Of a DNA stretch of 64,000 nt, positions 25,619-34,948 are shown one piece after another. The translations under genes were made by a program, and so were the position numbers. Source of the DNA: Mesotoga sp. Brook.08.105.5.1 (GTDB lineage: Bacteria; Thermotogota; Thermotogae; Petrotogales; Kosmotogaceae); assembly GCF_002752635.1 (NCBI RefSeq), contig NZ_AYTW01000016.1, positions 62,001-126,000 of the forward strand, given 5' to 3'. Below the pieces are notes generated by a model that searched no databases, was not told the DNA's origin, and was given only the letters and a program-made list of their open reading frames with translations. Numbering within the stretch: position 1 is the first letter of the stretch; each line of letters begins with the position of its first letter.

Positions 25619-26289
25619 TTCTGATCCCCTAGTGCAAATTTGTAGCCCACTCCCCTTACTGTCCGAATGAACCCTTCTCCGATTTTTTCTCTTAGTTTGC
25701 TGATGTGTACGTCTACAGTTCTAAAGTCTCCGAAGAAATCAATCCCCCACACCTTATCCAGCAGCTCTTCTCGTGTGAAAACCCTCCCGGGATTCTCCGC
25801 TAGCAACTTTAGCAACTCGAATTCACGTCTGGTGAGTTCTTCGGTCCTGCCGTTCTTGGTAACGGTGTACGATTTCAGGTTCACAATGGCCTCGCCTATT
25901 GCAAGATTCTCGTCCAATGTGCCGGATAGCTCGCTTCTCCTCATTACGGCCTTTATTCTCGCTACGAGAGCCCGCGGATTAAAAGGCTTTGTGACATAGT
26001 CATCGGCACCTAGTTCCAATCCGAGTATCATGTCAAGGTCCGATTTCCTTGCAGTCAAGAAGATTATAGGAATTCTTGGATGCTTAATCCTGATCTTCTT
26101 CACAAGATCAAGACCGTTTGCATCGGGCAGCATAATGTCAAGTAATATTACGTCTGGTCTTCCTGCCCGAAGAGCTGCCCAGAGTTCCTCTGCACTTGCG
26201 GCTGTGAAAGTCTCCATACTCTCGCTTTCGCAAGCTGTCCTAACAATGTTCAGAATATCGATGTCATCGTCTACAATCAATACCTTCAA
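25615..26289 (-). CDS. phoB: Phosphate response regulator (PhoB/OmpR family)
   Basis: 224 residues: receiver domain with the acidic pair DD (residues 8-9), phosphoacceptor Asp51 (VILLDIMLPDANG) and Lys in DDYVTKPF, followed by an OmpR/PhoB winged-helix DNA-binding domain (LTRREFELLKLLAENPGRVF; RTVDVHISKLREKIG; IRTVRGVGYKF). It should bind 11-bp direct repeats upstream of phosphate-starvation promoters; candidates lie before pstS and before the phosphatase gene. Overlaps both phoU and phoR by 4 bp. Confidence 0.93.
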   Translation of the reverse strand: MKVLIVDDDIDILNIVRTACESESMETFTAASAEELWAALRAGRPDVILLDIMLPDANGLDLVKKIRIKHPRIPIIFLTARKSDLDMILGLELGADDYVTKPFNPRALVARIKAVMRRSELSGTLDENLAIGEAIVNLKSYTVTKNGRTEELTRREFELLKLLAENPGRVFTREELLDKVWGIDFFGDFRTVDVHISKLREKIGEGFIRTVRGVGYKFALGDQK

Positions 26290-26972
26290 CGTCGCATTTC
26301 CTCCTTAAGACTCTCACCCTTTTTTATGTAGTAGATCTCTTCAGCGATATTCGTTGCATGGTCTCCGGCTCTTTCCAGAAATCTTGATACTAGCAACAGG
26401 TCAAGAAGCTGACCAATTGCGCCGGAGTCAGACATGCTTATCAGCTTGTCTCTCACTTCCCTCTTGATGTAAAGATAGTATTCGTCAACCTTACTGTCTT
26501 CAGTCCAAACTCCCTTGGCAGCTTCCGTATCCTTGTCGTAATAAGCGTCAATTACCTCTTCCAGCATCTTTTCTACCACGGCAGTCATCTTCTTTATGTG
26601 AATGAGGGGCTTGACCAGAGTCTGGTTCTCGTACCTAACTGCAACTTCAGCAATATTTACAGCAAGATCGCCTATCCTTTCTAGATCAGTAGCCAATTTC
26701 ATCATCGTCAGAACATACCTGAGGTCTTCTGCCAGAGGTTGAAATCGGCCAATGTAATTGCAGATTTCCGTATCCATTTTTCTCTGCAAGTCATCAATAA
26801 CTTCATCGTTTTCGATAACAGTTCTTGCAAGGTCGCCATCAAGTCTATCCAGCGCATCGATGGCTTTCTGAATACTGGATCTTACGTTCTCCATCATGTC
26901 AGAAAGCATTGATTTGAGCCTGTTAAATCCCGCTTCAAGATGTCTTTGTCTTTCTGGTGTCATCAGAACCAA
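26286..26972 (-). CDS. phoU: Phosphate signalling protein PhoU
   Basis: 228 residues of two three-helix bundles, with the PhoU pattern LERIGDLAVNIAE in the first and FLERAGDHATNIAEEIYYI in the second; the acidic and Asp residues bind metal. PhoU links the Pst transporter to the PhoR kinase and represses the phosphate-starvation response when phosphate is plentiful. It sits between pstB and phoB with 6 bases before it and a 4-bp overlap after it. Confidence 0.95.
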   Translation of the reverse strand: MVLMTPERQRHLEAGFNRLKSMLSDMMENVRSSIQKAIDALDRLDGDLARTVIENDEVIDDLQRKMDTEICNYIGRFQPLAEDLRYVLTMMKLATDLERIGDLAVNIAEVAVRYENQTLVKPLIHIKKMTAVVEKMLEEVIDAYYDKDTEAAKGVWTEDSKVDEYYLYIKREVRDKLISMSDSGAIGQLLDLLLVSRFLERAGDHATNIAEEIYYIKKGESLKEEMRR

Positions 26973-26978
26973 CTCCCG

Positions 26979-27731
26979 TCAACTAAAGATTCCTCTCAGA
27001 TAGTCGCTTGTCCTTTGATCCTTGGGATTTGAGGTAATCTTTTCCGTCGTATCAAACTCCACTAACTCTCCAACATAAAAGAACATAACATAATCCGAGA
27101 TCCTCAGCGCCTGCTGCAAATTGTGGGTTACTATAACAATAGTATACTTCTCAGAGAGTTCTTCTATTAACGTTTCTATTCTCTGAGTAGCAATAGGGTC
27201 AAGAGCGCTTGTCGGTTCGTCCAACAAAAGGACGTCGGGTTCTACAGAAAGAGCCCTTGCTATGCAGAGTCTTTGCTGCTGACCTCCCGACAGATTTGCT
27301 GCATTCTTCTTCAGTTCATCTTTGACTTCGTCCCATAGAGCAGCTTGCTTTAGTGATTTCTCGGTTATTTCACGCAGAACTTGGCGGTTCCTAATGCCAT
27401 GAATTCTTGGGCCGTAAGTGACGTTTTCCTGTATTGTCTTCGGAAAGGGATTTGGCTTCTGAAATACCATTCCGATATGTTTCCTGAGTAATACAGGATC
27501 CATATCTAGAATCTCATCGCCTAAGAGCTTGACAGAACCGGTATGCCTGTATGAAGGAATTAAGTCGTTCATTCGGTTTAGAACTCTCAGAAAGGTCGAT
27601 TTCCCACAACCTGACGGACCTACTACTGCAGTTACCTTTCTCTGAGGTATATCACAGGTAACTTCTTTAAGAGCATGCTTCTCGCCATAGAAGACATTTA
27701 GGTTTTTTATTTTGAATATTGGTTCAGTCAT
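26979..27731 (-). CDS. pstB: Phosphate ABC transporter ATPase
   Basis: 250 residues from ATG 27731 (SD GGAGGGATGAG). Walker [10 protein letters not shown], signature [15 protein letters not shown], Walker [14 protein letters not shown]-loop VTHN. Strong PstB features are [31 protein letters not shown] and [20 protein letters not shown]. It drives phosphate import through PstC/PstA. Begins just after the pstA stop codon. Confidence 0.97.
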   Translation of the reverse strand: MTEPIFKIKNLNVFYGEKHALKEVTCDIPQRKVTAVVGPSGCGKSTFLRVLNRMNDLIPSYRHTGSVKLLGDEILDMDPVLLRKHIGMVFQKPNPFPKTIQENVTYGPRIHGIRNRQVLREITEKSLKQAALWDEVKDELKKNAANLSGGQQQRLCIARALSVEPDVLLLDEPTSALDPIATQRIETLIEELSEKYTIVIVTHNLQQALRISDYVMFFYVGELVEFDTTEKITSNPKDQRTSDYLRGIFS

Positions 27732-27732
27732 C

Positions 27733-28569
27733 TCATCCCTCCATCTTCCGAGATTCCCTTCTTCTCCTGATTGCAACCGACATGAACAGCGCCACCACGA
27801 TGATCAAGAGAACTGATACGCTTCCCTCCAACTTCGGAGTTACATTGTCAGGATAAATCGCAGATAAAACAAATATATGTGTAGGCAGAGCCATCGCTGG
27901 TTCAAAAGGACTTGAAGGATTTCTAGTTATATAGAAGGCAGCTCCCGTGAAAAGCAACGGTGCGGTCTCACCAATTATTCTTCCAATTGCGATGATTACT
28001 CCGGTAAGTATTCTTGAAGAGGATGCAGGTATAACAATTTTGAAGGTTGTTTCGGCTTTATTGGCGCCCAAGGCCATCGATGCTTCTCTGTATGACTTCG
28101 GGACCGCTACAAGACTTTCATGAGTATTGGAGATTATATACGGAAGTGACATAATTCCGAGTGTCAGGCCTCCTGCAATGAGTGAAGTTCCGAATCCAAA
28201 GGTGATCGAGAAAAGCGACAAGCCGAACATTCCGAAGACGACGGAAGGTATTCCGGCAAGAATGTTGTTTGCTGTCAACACTAGGCGCTGCAGACGATTC
28301 TCCTTACTATACTCACTGAGATATACTGCTGCGAGTATCCCAACAGGTACCGAGAAAAGAAGAGCTATCGACAGGAAATAAACAGTCCCCAGTATTGAAG
28401 GCCAGATTCCGCCTTCGGTCATTGAGTTTCTTGGAAATGAAGTCAGAAACTCCAGGTTTATATCATCTAGACCAGACAGTATTAGGAATCCTACGATTAA
28501 AAGAATTATGGTCACCAGAAGATAGGATATGATTCCGAAAACTATCTTCGCAATTCTATCTATTATCAT
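27733..28569 (-). CDS. pstA: Phosphate ABC transporter permease PstA
   Basis: 278 residues, six membrane helices. The family motifs are [30 protein letters not shown] and the ATPase-contact loop [20 protein letters not shown]. It overlaps pstC by 4 bp and pairs with it to form the phosphate channel. Confidence 0.95.
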   Translation of the reverse strand: MIIDRIAKIVFGIISYLLVTIILLIVGFLILSGLDDINLEFLTSFPRNSMTEGGIWPSILGTVYFLSIALLFSVPVGILAAVYLSEYSKENRLQRLVLTANNILAGIPSVVFGMFGLSLFSITFGFGTSLIAGGLTLGIMSLPYIISNTHESLVAVPKSYREASMALGANKAETTFKIVIPASSSRILTGVIIAIGRIIGETAPLLFTGAAFYITRNPSSPFEPAMALPTHIFVLSAIYPDNVTPKLEGSVSVLLIIVVALFMSVAIRRRRESRKMEG

Positions 28570-29441
28570 CTTCTCATTCCTCTCTTTAAGCGCATTGCCG
28601 TAACTGTGAAGATAAGAGATATCATCAGAAGGACTACTCCTATCATGAAGAGGGCGAAGTAATGAGTACTTGCTAGCTCCACTTCTCCCATTTCACCTGC
28701 TATTGCAGCTGTTAGGGGTCTTACAGGATCGAAGATTGATTGTGGAATCATGGTTGCCCCCCCAGCAATCATCAAGACAACCATTGTCTCTCCAATTATT
28801 CTATTCGTTCCAAGAATGATTGCGTTGAGAATTCCGCTTCTGGCCTGGGGAATGAGCACCCTGAAAAGAGTTGAGGTCATATTGGCGCCGAGTGCCAGTG
28901 AGGCTTCTTTCTGATCCACTGGGACGGCTTTCAACGCATCTTCTATCAGAGTTACGAAATAAGGTATTGCAAGAACAGAAAGCATCAAAGAGGCATTCAA
29001 AATATTCAGTCCGGTCCACACTTTCATCGGGAATAGGTCCATCAACCATTTGGAAATATATTTGAGACCAAAACTTCCCAGTACTACTGAAGGTATTCCC
29101 GCCGTAAGTTCAAATACATACTTCAGGAAATCGTGTGTCTTCCTATTTCCGAACTCCGCAAGGAAAATAGCGGATATGAACCCCAACGGGATAGAGATAA
29201 GCAATGTAAGCCCGGTGACTGCAAGCGTTCCGGATAAGAGAGCGAGGATGCCGAATTCGGCATCCTCGTACGTTGGGTACCAGCGAGTGCTGAGAAAGAA
29301 CTCTCTCAAAGATATCTTTCCAAAGACTCTGACTCCATCAGATATCAGAAAGAAGAATATTCCGAACAGAATAACCATTGTCAGTAGGGCAGCGCCCGTT
29401 ACCAACACTCTTGAGAAAAGGTCAATTCTCTTCCTACTCAA
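28566..29441 (-). CDS. pstC: Phosphate ABC transporter permease PstC
   Basis: 291 residues, six membrane helices. Motifs: FLAEFGNRKTHDFLKYVFEL, TAGIPSVVLGSFGLKYIS and the EAA-type loop VDQKEASLALGANMTSTLFR. Partner of PstA in the phosphate importer. It begins 16 bases after the pstS stop, in the same operon. Confidence 0.95.
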   Translation of the reverse strand: MSRKRIDLFSRVLVTGAALLTMVILFGIFFFLISDGVRVFGKISLREFFLSTRWYPTYEDAEFGILALLSGTLAVTGLTLLISIPLGFISAIFLAEFGNRKTHDFLKYVFELTAGIPSVVLGSFGLKYISKWLMDLFPMKVWTGLNILNASLMLSVLAIPYFVTLIEDALKAVPVDQKEASLALGANMTSTLFRVLIPQARSGILNAIILGTNRIIGETMVVLMIAGGATMIPQSIFDPVRPLTAAIAGEMGEVELASTHYFALFMIGVVLLMISLIFTVTAMRLKRGMRR

Positions 29442-29457
29442 CTCGCTTCATCCGTTC

Positions 29458-30282
29458 CTACTCTATGCCGTAAGCGTTTACATAGCCCACACTGAGAACC
29501 GCCGACTGGCCTTCAGGTGAAAGAGCGAATCTCAAGAAGTCTCCTGTAACACCGGTGGGGAGTCCGTTGGTTGCATCAACAAACATGAATAGCGGCCTTG
29601 ATATTGGGTATGCACCGGAGTTTACGTTAGCTACGGTCGGTTCAATATTCTCTACTGTAAGAGCTTTCACATCTTCGGTGATGTATCCCATTCCGATATA
29701 ACCAATGGCGTAGCGATTTTGCATAACCTGTTCAACTTCGGCCCTCGTCGATGCAAGCTGCTGAACCTGTGGCGCTAACTTTTCGCCTTTCATTACGTGC
29801 TCAACGAAGTACTCGAATGTTCCCGATGCATTGTCTCTGGACAGGGGTACTATTCGCACTTTTGGCAGCGAAGAATCGATTTGATTCCATGTGGTCACCT
29901 TACCCGAGTAAATGTCGTAAAGCTGTTGAACAGTTATGTTTTCAATCTCAAGAGACTTATTGACAACTATTGCTATTCCATCGTATGCAACGATGAAGGG
30001 AATGAAGTACTTACCTTCTTTGTTCATCTGCTCGATCTCCGAGCTCTTGATCCATCGACTGGAGTTTGCGATGTCCGTCTGCCCGTTGAACAGAGCTTTT
30101 ATACCGGTTGAAGACCCCGCACCCTCAATCGATATCTCTGCATCCGGGTTGATTTCTTTGTAGGCTTCGGCCCACAGCTGTGCGACAGGATAAACAGTGT
30201 TTGAGCCCTTAATAACAAGAGTAGAACCAAATGCCGTTCCGACTAACATGAGCAAAACAAATACAGTAACGAAACTCTTCAT
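29458..30282 (-). CDS. pstS: Phosphate-binding protein PstS
   Basis: 274 residues from ATG 30282 (SD AGGAGGTG). Signal peptide MKSFVTVFVLLMLVGTAFGS, then the phosphate-binding fold: IKGSNTVYPVAQLWAEAY, SIEGAGSSTGIKALFNGQTD and SRDNASGTFEYFVEHVM contain the expected Ser/Thr/Arg ligands. First gene of the operon, preceded by a candidate PHO box and a -10 element, so phosphate starvation should raise it. Confidence 0.95.
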   Translation of the reverse strand: MKSFVTVFVLLMLVGTAFGSTLVIKGSNTVYPVAQLWAEAYKEINPDAEISIEGAGSSTGIKALFNGQTDIANSSRWIKSSEIEQMNKEGKYFIPFIVAYDGIAIVVNKSLEIENITVQQLYDIYSGKVTTWNQIDSSLPKVRIVPLSRDNASGTFEYFVEHVMKGEKLAPQVQQLASTRAEVEQVMQNRYAIGYIGMGYITEDVKALTVENIEPTVANVNSGAYPISRPLFMFVDATNGLPTGVTGDFLRFALSPEGQSAVLSVGYVNAYGIE

Positions 30283-30315
30283 AGCCACACCTCCTAAAGT
30301 TTTTTCCACATTTTA

Positions 30316-30350
30316 TTTATACACAGAAGGTGTTATGGGGGTTTTATAAG
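30316..30350 (-). promoter_or_regulatory. Candidate PHO box and -10 element upstream of pstS
   Basis: On the minus strand, two adjacent 11-mers, CTTATAAAACC (30350-30340) and CCCATAACACC (30339-30329), match at 8 of 11 positions. Seven bases later comes TATAAA (30321-30316). Tandem 11-mers just upstream of a -10 are how PhoB sites are built. Confidence 0.55.
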
Positions 30351-30553
30351 AGTATTCCTATTTGTCCTTGCTGCTGAAATGTGCTGCTAGAGAAGAATTT
30401 CCGAGCAATAAGTAGTGCAAGTTCAGATTCTTGAAGTCTTCGGCAGTCGCACTATATTATAAAATCCTTACCAGTAGGTGCTTATGAACGACAACGACGA
30501 TTATTATCGGTGGTTTAAGAACTTTATGCTTACTGAATTGCAGTAAAGAGCCG

Positions 30554-31603
30554 TTAATCTCGTCTCTGGATATAGAAACTGTCGAGAATCAATCCCTTTG
30601 CCGTCTTCGCATAACCAAACAGACCATCAACGGTATAGTTGAACAACATGTAGTGATATGCATTTGCAGAGGCGATCAGGTCTTTTCCTGAGCCAATGTC
30701 ATAGAGCGGTGCACCACCACCGGCTGAAATAACGTAGGTCACACCGTTTTTCTCGACCCTCTGGTAACCGTGATCATGCCCGTTTAGAACTAAATCTACT
30801 TTGTAATCTTCGAATACCGGCACAAGATACTGCTGTATATAGAGATGGTCGCCATGAGGGCCGAAACTATAGGGGGGATGGTGGAAGTAGACTATTATGA
30901 ATGCAGGGTCTCCCTCTTTCGCCTCTTCGAGTTCTGTCAACAGCCAAATGTACTGCAGTGAATACTTGTCGAAAGCTTCATTCGTATTTAGACAGATAAA
31001 GAATACGTCACCGTACCAGAAACTATAGTATCGCTTATTGCCGGGAAAAGCAAAGAACTTTGTGTAGTTCTCGGCAGATGCCTCGTGATTACCAATTGTA
31101 CTGTAGAAGACGCTATCCGATAAGATGTCAATTACATTGAAAAAACTTGTCCATTCATCGAGAGTGTCGTCTGAGGATACGAGATCTCCTGTATGTATGA
31201 CCAGCGGAACATTTTCACGGGCAATTCCATGGGCAATTTCGAGATGCACCGAATGGTTGCTCCTGCTGTCTCCATAGACTGCAAAGCTAAATGGGGTCCT
31301 TTTCAAAGGAGCTGTTGTAAGTATGCCGCCATTCCTGAAGATTACTTTTCCGTCCTTTTCGCTTTTTACAGTGTATGCGTAACTCATTCCCGGTTGAAGA
31401 CCGGAGACTTTGAATCTGTGCAACGTAACTTCCTGCTCGGAATAGATTGATTCATTTGAACCATCGTATACTATCAGGAAAGAATCGGAGGGCTCCTCGG
31501 TAAACCAGTTAATCGTTACCCCATCCCCAGAAACATCATTAAGATAGAGAGAGAAGAGCTGAGAGATTACCAGAAGAAATATCAGAATTGTGTATTTTTT
31601 CAC
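30554..31603 (-). CDS. Secreted metallophosphatase (purple acid phosphatase-like)
   Basis: 349 residues from a GTG at 31603, chosen because AAAGGAG is 9 bases upstream; ATG 31612 has no room for a ribosome site. Signal peptide (KKYTILIFLLVISQLFSLYL), an N-terminal FN3-like domain to about residue 95, then a calcineurin-type metal site: FAVYGDSRS, HTGDLVSSDD, STIGNHEAS, YFHHPPYS, NGHDHGYQRV. This layout is that of purple acid phosphatases. It probably frees phosphate from extracellular esters for the Pst system next door, consistent with a shared promoter motif. Confidence 0.92.
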   Translation of the reverse strand: MKKYTILIFLLVISQLFSLYLNDVSGDGVTINWFTEEPSDSFLIVYDGSNESIYSEQEVTLHRFKVSGLQPGMSYAYTVKSEKDGKVIFRNGGILTTAPLKRTPFSFAVYGDSRSNHSVHLEIAHGIARENVPLVIHTGDLVSSDDTLDEWTSFFNVIDILSDSVFYSTIGNHEASAENYTKFFAFPGNKRYYSFWYGDVFFICLNTNEAFDKYSLQYIWLLTELEEAKEGDPAFIIVYFHHPPYSFGPHGDHLYIQQYLVPVFEDYKVDLVLNGHDHGYQRVEKNGVTYVISAGGGAPLYDIGSGKDLIASANAYHYMLFNYTVDGLFGYAKTAKGLILDSFYIQRRD

Positions 31604-31764
31604 TTTAGTCATCTCCTTTGGTCTGTTGTAGCTGTTAAGACTGATCCAACTCATAAGAGATTATAACGAAAAAGCGGTTTTGTATCTCGTTATAAAATCT
31701 CGCGAATTCCATTTTATTTTAGATGGCAGACAACTATCCGGCGGTTCAAAGAATTTTGGATCAC

Positions 31765-31797
31765 CGTAATGTATCATAATTAAATCTACTCAAGAGA
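31765..31797 (+). repeat. Dispersed 35-bp element, copy 2
   Basis: 33 bp matching copies at 5664-5698 (minus) and 43562-43596 with one mismatch. It lies in the divergent gap between the phosphatase gene and the corA leader, about 30 bases upstream of the leader's -10 element. Confidence 0.85.
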
Positions 31798-31826
31798 TTA
31801 CGAGATAGCAATGATTAATTGCGTGA

Positions 31827-31963
31827 TATAATCTCAAAGCGGAGGTGAGCCAAATGGAATTATACAGTAGTGAGAGTGAACCGCCACTTTGATTTGTCTC
31901 GCCCATTGAAGCCTCCCTCTATCTAATCGGAGTTGTTTTGCTACTAGAAGAGGAGGTGTAGGT
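31827..31963 (+). promoter_or_regulatory. corA leader: promoter, EPP leader peptide and SD-sequestering stem
   Basis: TATAAT at 31827-31832 marks the likely -10. GGAGGTGA at 31841-31848 then drives a 12-codon open reading frame. Further on, CCTCCCTCT at 31912-31920 can pair with AGAGGAGG at 31949-31956, the ribosome site of corA (8 pairs, one bulged C, loop of 28 bases). Translation of the leader could therefore decide whether the corA site is open. Confidence 0.7.
31854..31892 (+). CDS. Putative corA leader peptide (12 residues)
   Basis: Sequence MELYSSESEPPL. It has a strong, well-spaced ribosome site (GGAGGTGAGCCAA before ATG). The peptide is acidic and ends in Glu-Pro-Pro, the kind of acidic/proline stretch that destabilises ribosomes at low magnesium in the E. 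coli mgtL leader. It lies 71 bases upstream of a magnesium channel gene. No homology can be claimed at this length; the evidence is position, ribosome site and composition. Confidence 0.6.
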   Translation: MELYSSESEPPL

Positions 31964-32899
31964 GTGCGAGAGATACTGATTTCAGAGAATGGAAAAATGA
32001 AAGTCATAGAGTCACCGACGGAAGGCTGCTGGATCAATGTTATTGCACCTGACAGTGGTGACATAGCTTTTCTCAGAAGTTTGGAGATCGACGAGGACTT
32101 TGTGTATGATGCTCTTGATCAGGAAGAAAGGGCAAGGTTTGAGCAAGACGAAGAACTCATCTACGTGATTACTAAGCTTCCATACTTCGATATCAACGAC
32201 GAGGCGGTTCCTTACAGAACGACCACACTTGGTATCGCTATGAAGTCCGGTTATTTTGTTACCATAAGTGGTTTCGAAAACGCCATTGTTTCTGACATAG
32301 TTGAAGGCAGAGTTAGGGACATATCAACCAAGAAGCGTAATCGTTTTCTTCTGAGAATCTTCGATAGGGCAACGGTTTATTACCTTAGGTATCTGAAGGA
32401 AATCCGAAGACTGTCAAATGAAGTCGAATCAGAGTTGCACAGATCGACTAGGAATCAAGAACTGGTGGCAATGTTGAATCTTGAAAAGTCTTTGGTCTTC
32501 TTTACCACATCTCTTAGGTCCAACGAGTTGATGTTTGAAAAGCTGAAGAGAGCCAACATCCTAACTTTATACGAGGAGGACGAAGAGCTGTTTGAGGATA
32601 TTTCCATTGAGAACAGACAGGCTATAGAGATGGCGAATATTTACAGCGACATTCTGACGGGAATGATGGATGCCTTCGCGTCTGTTATTTCCAACAACCT
32701 CAACGTTGTAATGAAGATACTGACAATAGTGACTTTGTCTCTTCAGATTCCGACACTGGTTGCATCGATGTATGGAATGAATGTCAAACTTCCTTTTATG
32801 AACAACAGTTCTATCTTCTACTGGTCAATGGGTCTCTCGGGAGTTGTGGCGTTTCTTGTTGCCATAATTCTCTTCAAAATTAGATGGTTTAAGAAGTAG
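31964..32899 (+). CDS. corA: CorA family magnesium/cobalt transporter
   Basis: 311 residues. A large cytoplasmic alpha/beta domain is followed by two C-terminal membrane helices with the signature YGMN (SMYGMNVKLPF), the selectivity loop of CorA channels. The long helix (VYYLRYLKEIRRLSNEVESE and on) forms the stalk. The start is GTG with AGGAGGTG upstream, a site that can be masked by the leader stem. Its 3' end overlaps the convergent GT4-type transferase gene by 11 bp. Confidence 0.95.
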   Translation: MREILISENGKMKVIESPTEGCWINVIAPDSGDIAFLRSLEIDEDFVYDALDQEERARFEQDEELIYVITKLPYFDINDEAVPYRTTTLGIAMKSGYFVTISGFENAIVSDIVEGRVRDISTKKRNRFLLRIFDRATVYYLRYLKEIRRLSNEVESELHRSTRNQELVAMLNLEKSLVFFTTSLRSNELMFEKLKRANILTLYEEDEELFEDISIENRQAIEMANIYSDILTGMMDAFASVISNNLNVVMKILTIVTLSLQIPTLVASMYGMNVKLPFMNNSSIFYWSMGLSGVVAFLVAIILFKIRWFKK

Positions 32900-33788
32900 T
32901 TCGTAGAGACTTAAGAAGGAAGATCTGAGTCAACGAAGTCAACAGTAGTACGGGGGGAATTAGCGCAACTGGAAGAAATAGCCCTAAGACTGCATAGAAG
33001 AGAGCCATGCCGGTAGATATTAAGAGCGTGACTCTCTTTTTCTGTCCAAAGAGCTTGAATATTTTGTCGTAATAGTGATCTCTATCACCTGTGAAAGGTG
33101 ACTTCATTGCAATAGATCTTCTCAAGAAACCCACGAAAAGGTCAAGTACTACGGGCCAGCAAATAGCTGCAACTCGAACGAAATTCTGACTTCCCCAAGA
33201 CTGTATGAGTAACGTTCCCACAAATGTTCCGGCGATGTATGATCCCTGGTCCCCCATAAAAAGCCTTGCGGGGGGAAAATTGAAGATCATATATCCGGCA
33301 TAAGCGCCAGCGACTGCAAGAGACATAAGAGGCACAAATCCCGTGAAGAAGGCGAAGATTCCGAAAACAATCATATTAGTTGAGCATATTCCGTCAAGTC
33401 CATCCACCATATTATAGGCGTTAACCGTTCCTGCAAAGATGATTGAGAGTATTATCGAATCGACTGTCGAGAAGCCGTAGATTACGAATGCAACGGAGAA
33501 TCCGACAAGAATTTCCACTACCAGTCTGATCTTTGGTGATATGCCTCTTATGTCGTCCGCAAAGCCCAGAGTCCACATAATGATTATTGCGGGTAAGAAC
33601 TCCGGACTCTGAATTAGCCATGGAACAAGCGCAAGTAGAATTGCAGTTCCACCCATAAAGCTAATCGGTTTTTCGTGGGGCTTTAGAGTCCCCGAAGGCC
33701 TGTCTACCAGATCTAGCTTAATGCCCACTCTACGAAAAAGGAAACATAGTACGGCCGAGAGAACGAGAGCGTAGACAAAAGCCATCAT
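32889..33788 (-). CDS. Undecaprenyl-phosphate sugar-1-phosphate transferase (WecA/TagO-like)
   Basis: 299 residues, about ten membrane helices. Family motifs: DLVDRPSGTLKPHEKPISFM-type first loop, the metal-binding AYNMVDGLDGICSTNM, and LFMGDQGSYIAGTF. These enzymes load an N-acetylhexosamine phosphate onto the lipid carrier, the first membrane step in making surface polysaccharide or teichoic-type polymers. Last gene of the glycan operon; the preceding gene ends at its start base. Confidence 0.92.
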   Translation of the reverse strand: MMAFVYALVLSAVLCFLFRRVGIKLDLVDRPSGTLKPHEKPISFMGGTAILLALVPWLIQSPEFLPAIIIMWTLGFADDIRGISPKIRLVVEILVGFSVAFVIYGFSTVDSIILSIIFAGTVNAYNMVDGLDGICSTNMIVFGIFAFFTGFVPLMSLAVAGAYAGYMIFNFPPARLFMGDQGSYIAGTFVGTLLIQSWGSQNFVRVAAICWPVVLDLFVGFLRRSIAMKSPFTGDRDHYYDKIFKLFGQKKRVTLLISTGMALFYAVLGLFLPVALIPPVLLLTSLTQIFLLKSLRTTS

Positions 33789-34948
33789 CAGTTATACTCC
33801 AAAGCCTTTTCAATAGTGTGAGCAACGAACTGCTGTTCTTGTTCAGACAGATTATTGAAGAAAGGAATAGCAACCGTTCTTCTTGCGAGCTCTTCAGTTA
33901 CGGGAAACATGCCATTCTTGAATCCAAACTTTGTCATATAAAAGGGTTGAAGGTGTATAGGTCTGAAATAGTCTCTGCACTGAACACCATTGTCATTGAG
34001 GTATTTCATGAAGTTGTCTCTCTCTATCTTTTCATCAAGCCTTATGACATATACGAACCAGCCGATACTTGTAGCGTAGTCTGCTACAAAGGGAGTCTCT
34101 ACTCCATCAATCTTTGAAAGCAATTTCGCATATCTGTCGGCAACTCTCTGCCGCTTTGCTAGAATTTCATCAATTCTCTTAAGCTGCTCTAAACCCAGTG
34201 CTGCCGACATCTCGTCCATCCGATAATTGTAGCCCAACCTCACATGTTCAAGCCAATTTTCTGATGTGCCTCTTCCCTGATTCCGCATGCTTTTCGATAA
34301 TTCGGCAATCTTGCTGTCGTCAGTAACAATTATTCCACCCTCTCCAGTTGTGATTTGCTTGTTTGGATAGAATGCAAATGCACCTGCGAGACCGAAAGTG
34401 CCGGTTCTCCGCCCCATAAAGGAGCTTCCCAGTGCCTCACATGAATCCTCTATGATTTTTACGCCGTGTCTGTTACAGACACCTTCTATCCCGTCCCATT
34501 CAAGGGGATGACCAAAAATATCGACCGCCATGAAAACATCTGGAATGAAGGGTCCTAACTCAATTTGACCTGTATTCAAACCGTTTTTCGAATAATAGGC
34601 AAGAGCATCTTCCAAAGTCTCTGGAGAGATGTTGTATGTTGCCTCGTCAATATCTGCGAAAACAGGAACGGCGCCTTCGTATACTGCAACATTGGCTGAG
34701 GACACAAAAGTGAAGGAGCTTGTGATCACCGTCTGGTCCTGTTTCAAGTCGAGAGAGCGAACTATAAGATGAAGAGCGCTGGTCCCGCTGTTTACTGCAA
34801 CTGCGTGCTCGACACCAATATATTCTGCAAACCTTTCTTCAAATTCTGCGACTTTTGGGCCGATGGATAGAATTCCGCTACTCATGAGTTCAGTAACAGC
34901 GGATATCTCTCTTTCAGTTATGTCGGGTCTGGAAAGGGGTATAAACAC
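33788..34948 (-). CDS. Sugar-nucleotide aminotransferase (DegT/DnrJ/EryC1)
   Basis: 386 residues from a GTG at 34948 (SD AGGAGGTGA), matching the family start FIPLSRPDITEREI. PLP-dependent: Lys197 in FAFYPNKQITTGEGG forms the Schiff base, SGTSALH binds the phosphate, EDSCEALGSSF holds the ring-contacting Asp. It would add an amino group to the 4-keto sugar made by the upstream dehydratase, giving a 4-amino-4,6-dideoxy sugar. Its GTG shares one base with the TAG of the upstream gene. Confidence 0.93.
   Translation of the reverse strand: MFIPLSRPDITEREISAVTELMSSGILSIGPKVAEFEERFAEYIGVEHAVAVNSGTSALHLIVRSLDLKQDQTVITSSFTFVSSANVAVYEGAVPVFADIDEATYNISPETLEDALAYYSKNGLNTGQIELGPFIPDVFMAVDIFGHPLEWDGIEGVCNRHGVKIIEDSCEALGSSFMGRRTGTFGLAGAFAFYPNKQITTGEGGIIVTDDSKIAELSKSMRNQGRGTSENWLEHVRLGYNYRMDEMSAALGLEQLKRIDEILAKRQRVADRYAKLLSKIDGVETPFVADYATSIGWFVYVIRLDEKIERDNFMKYLNDNGVQCRDYFRPIHLQPFYMTKFGFKNGMFPVTEELARRTVAIPFFNNLSEQEQQFVAHTIEKALEYN

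Noticed and set aside
30484-30546. 20-codon plus-strand frame MNDNDDYYRWFKNFMLTELQ
   Set aside because: Weak ribosome site, no partner gene and no repeat of the pattern; could be a chance frame.
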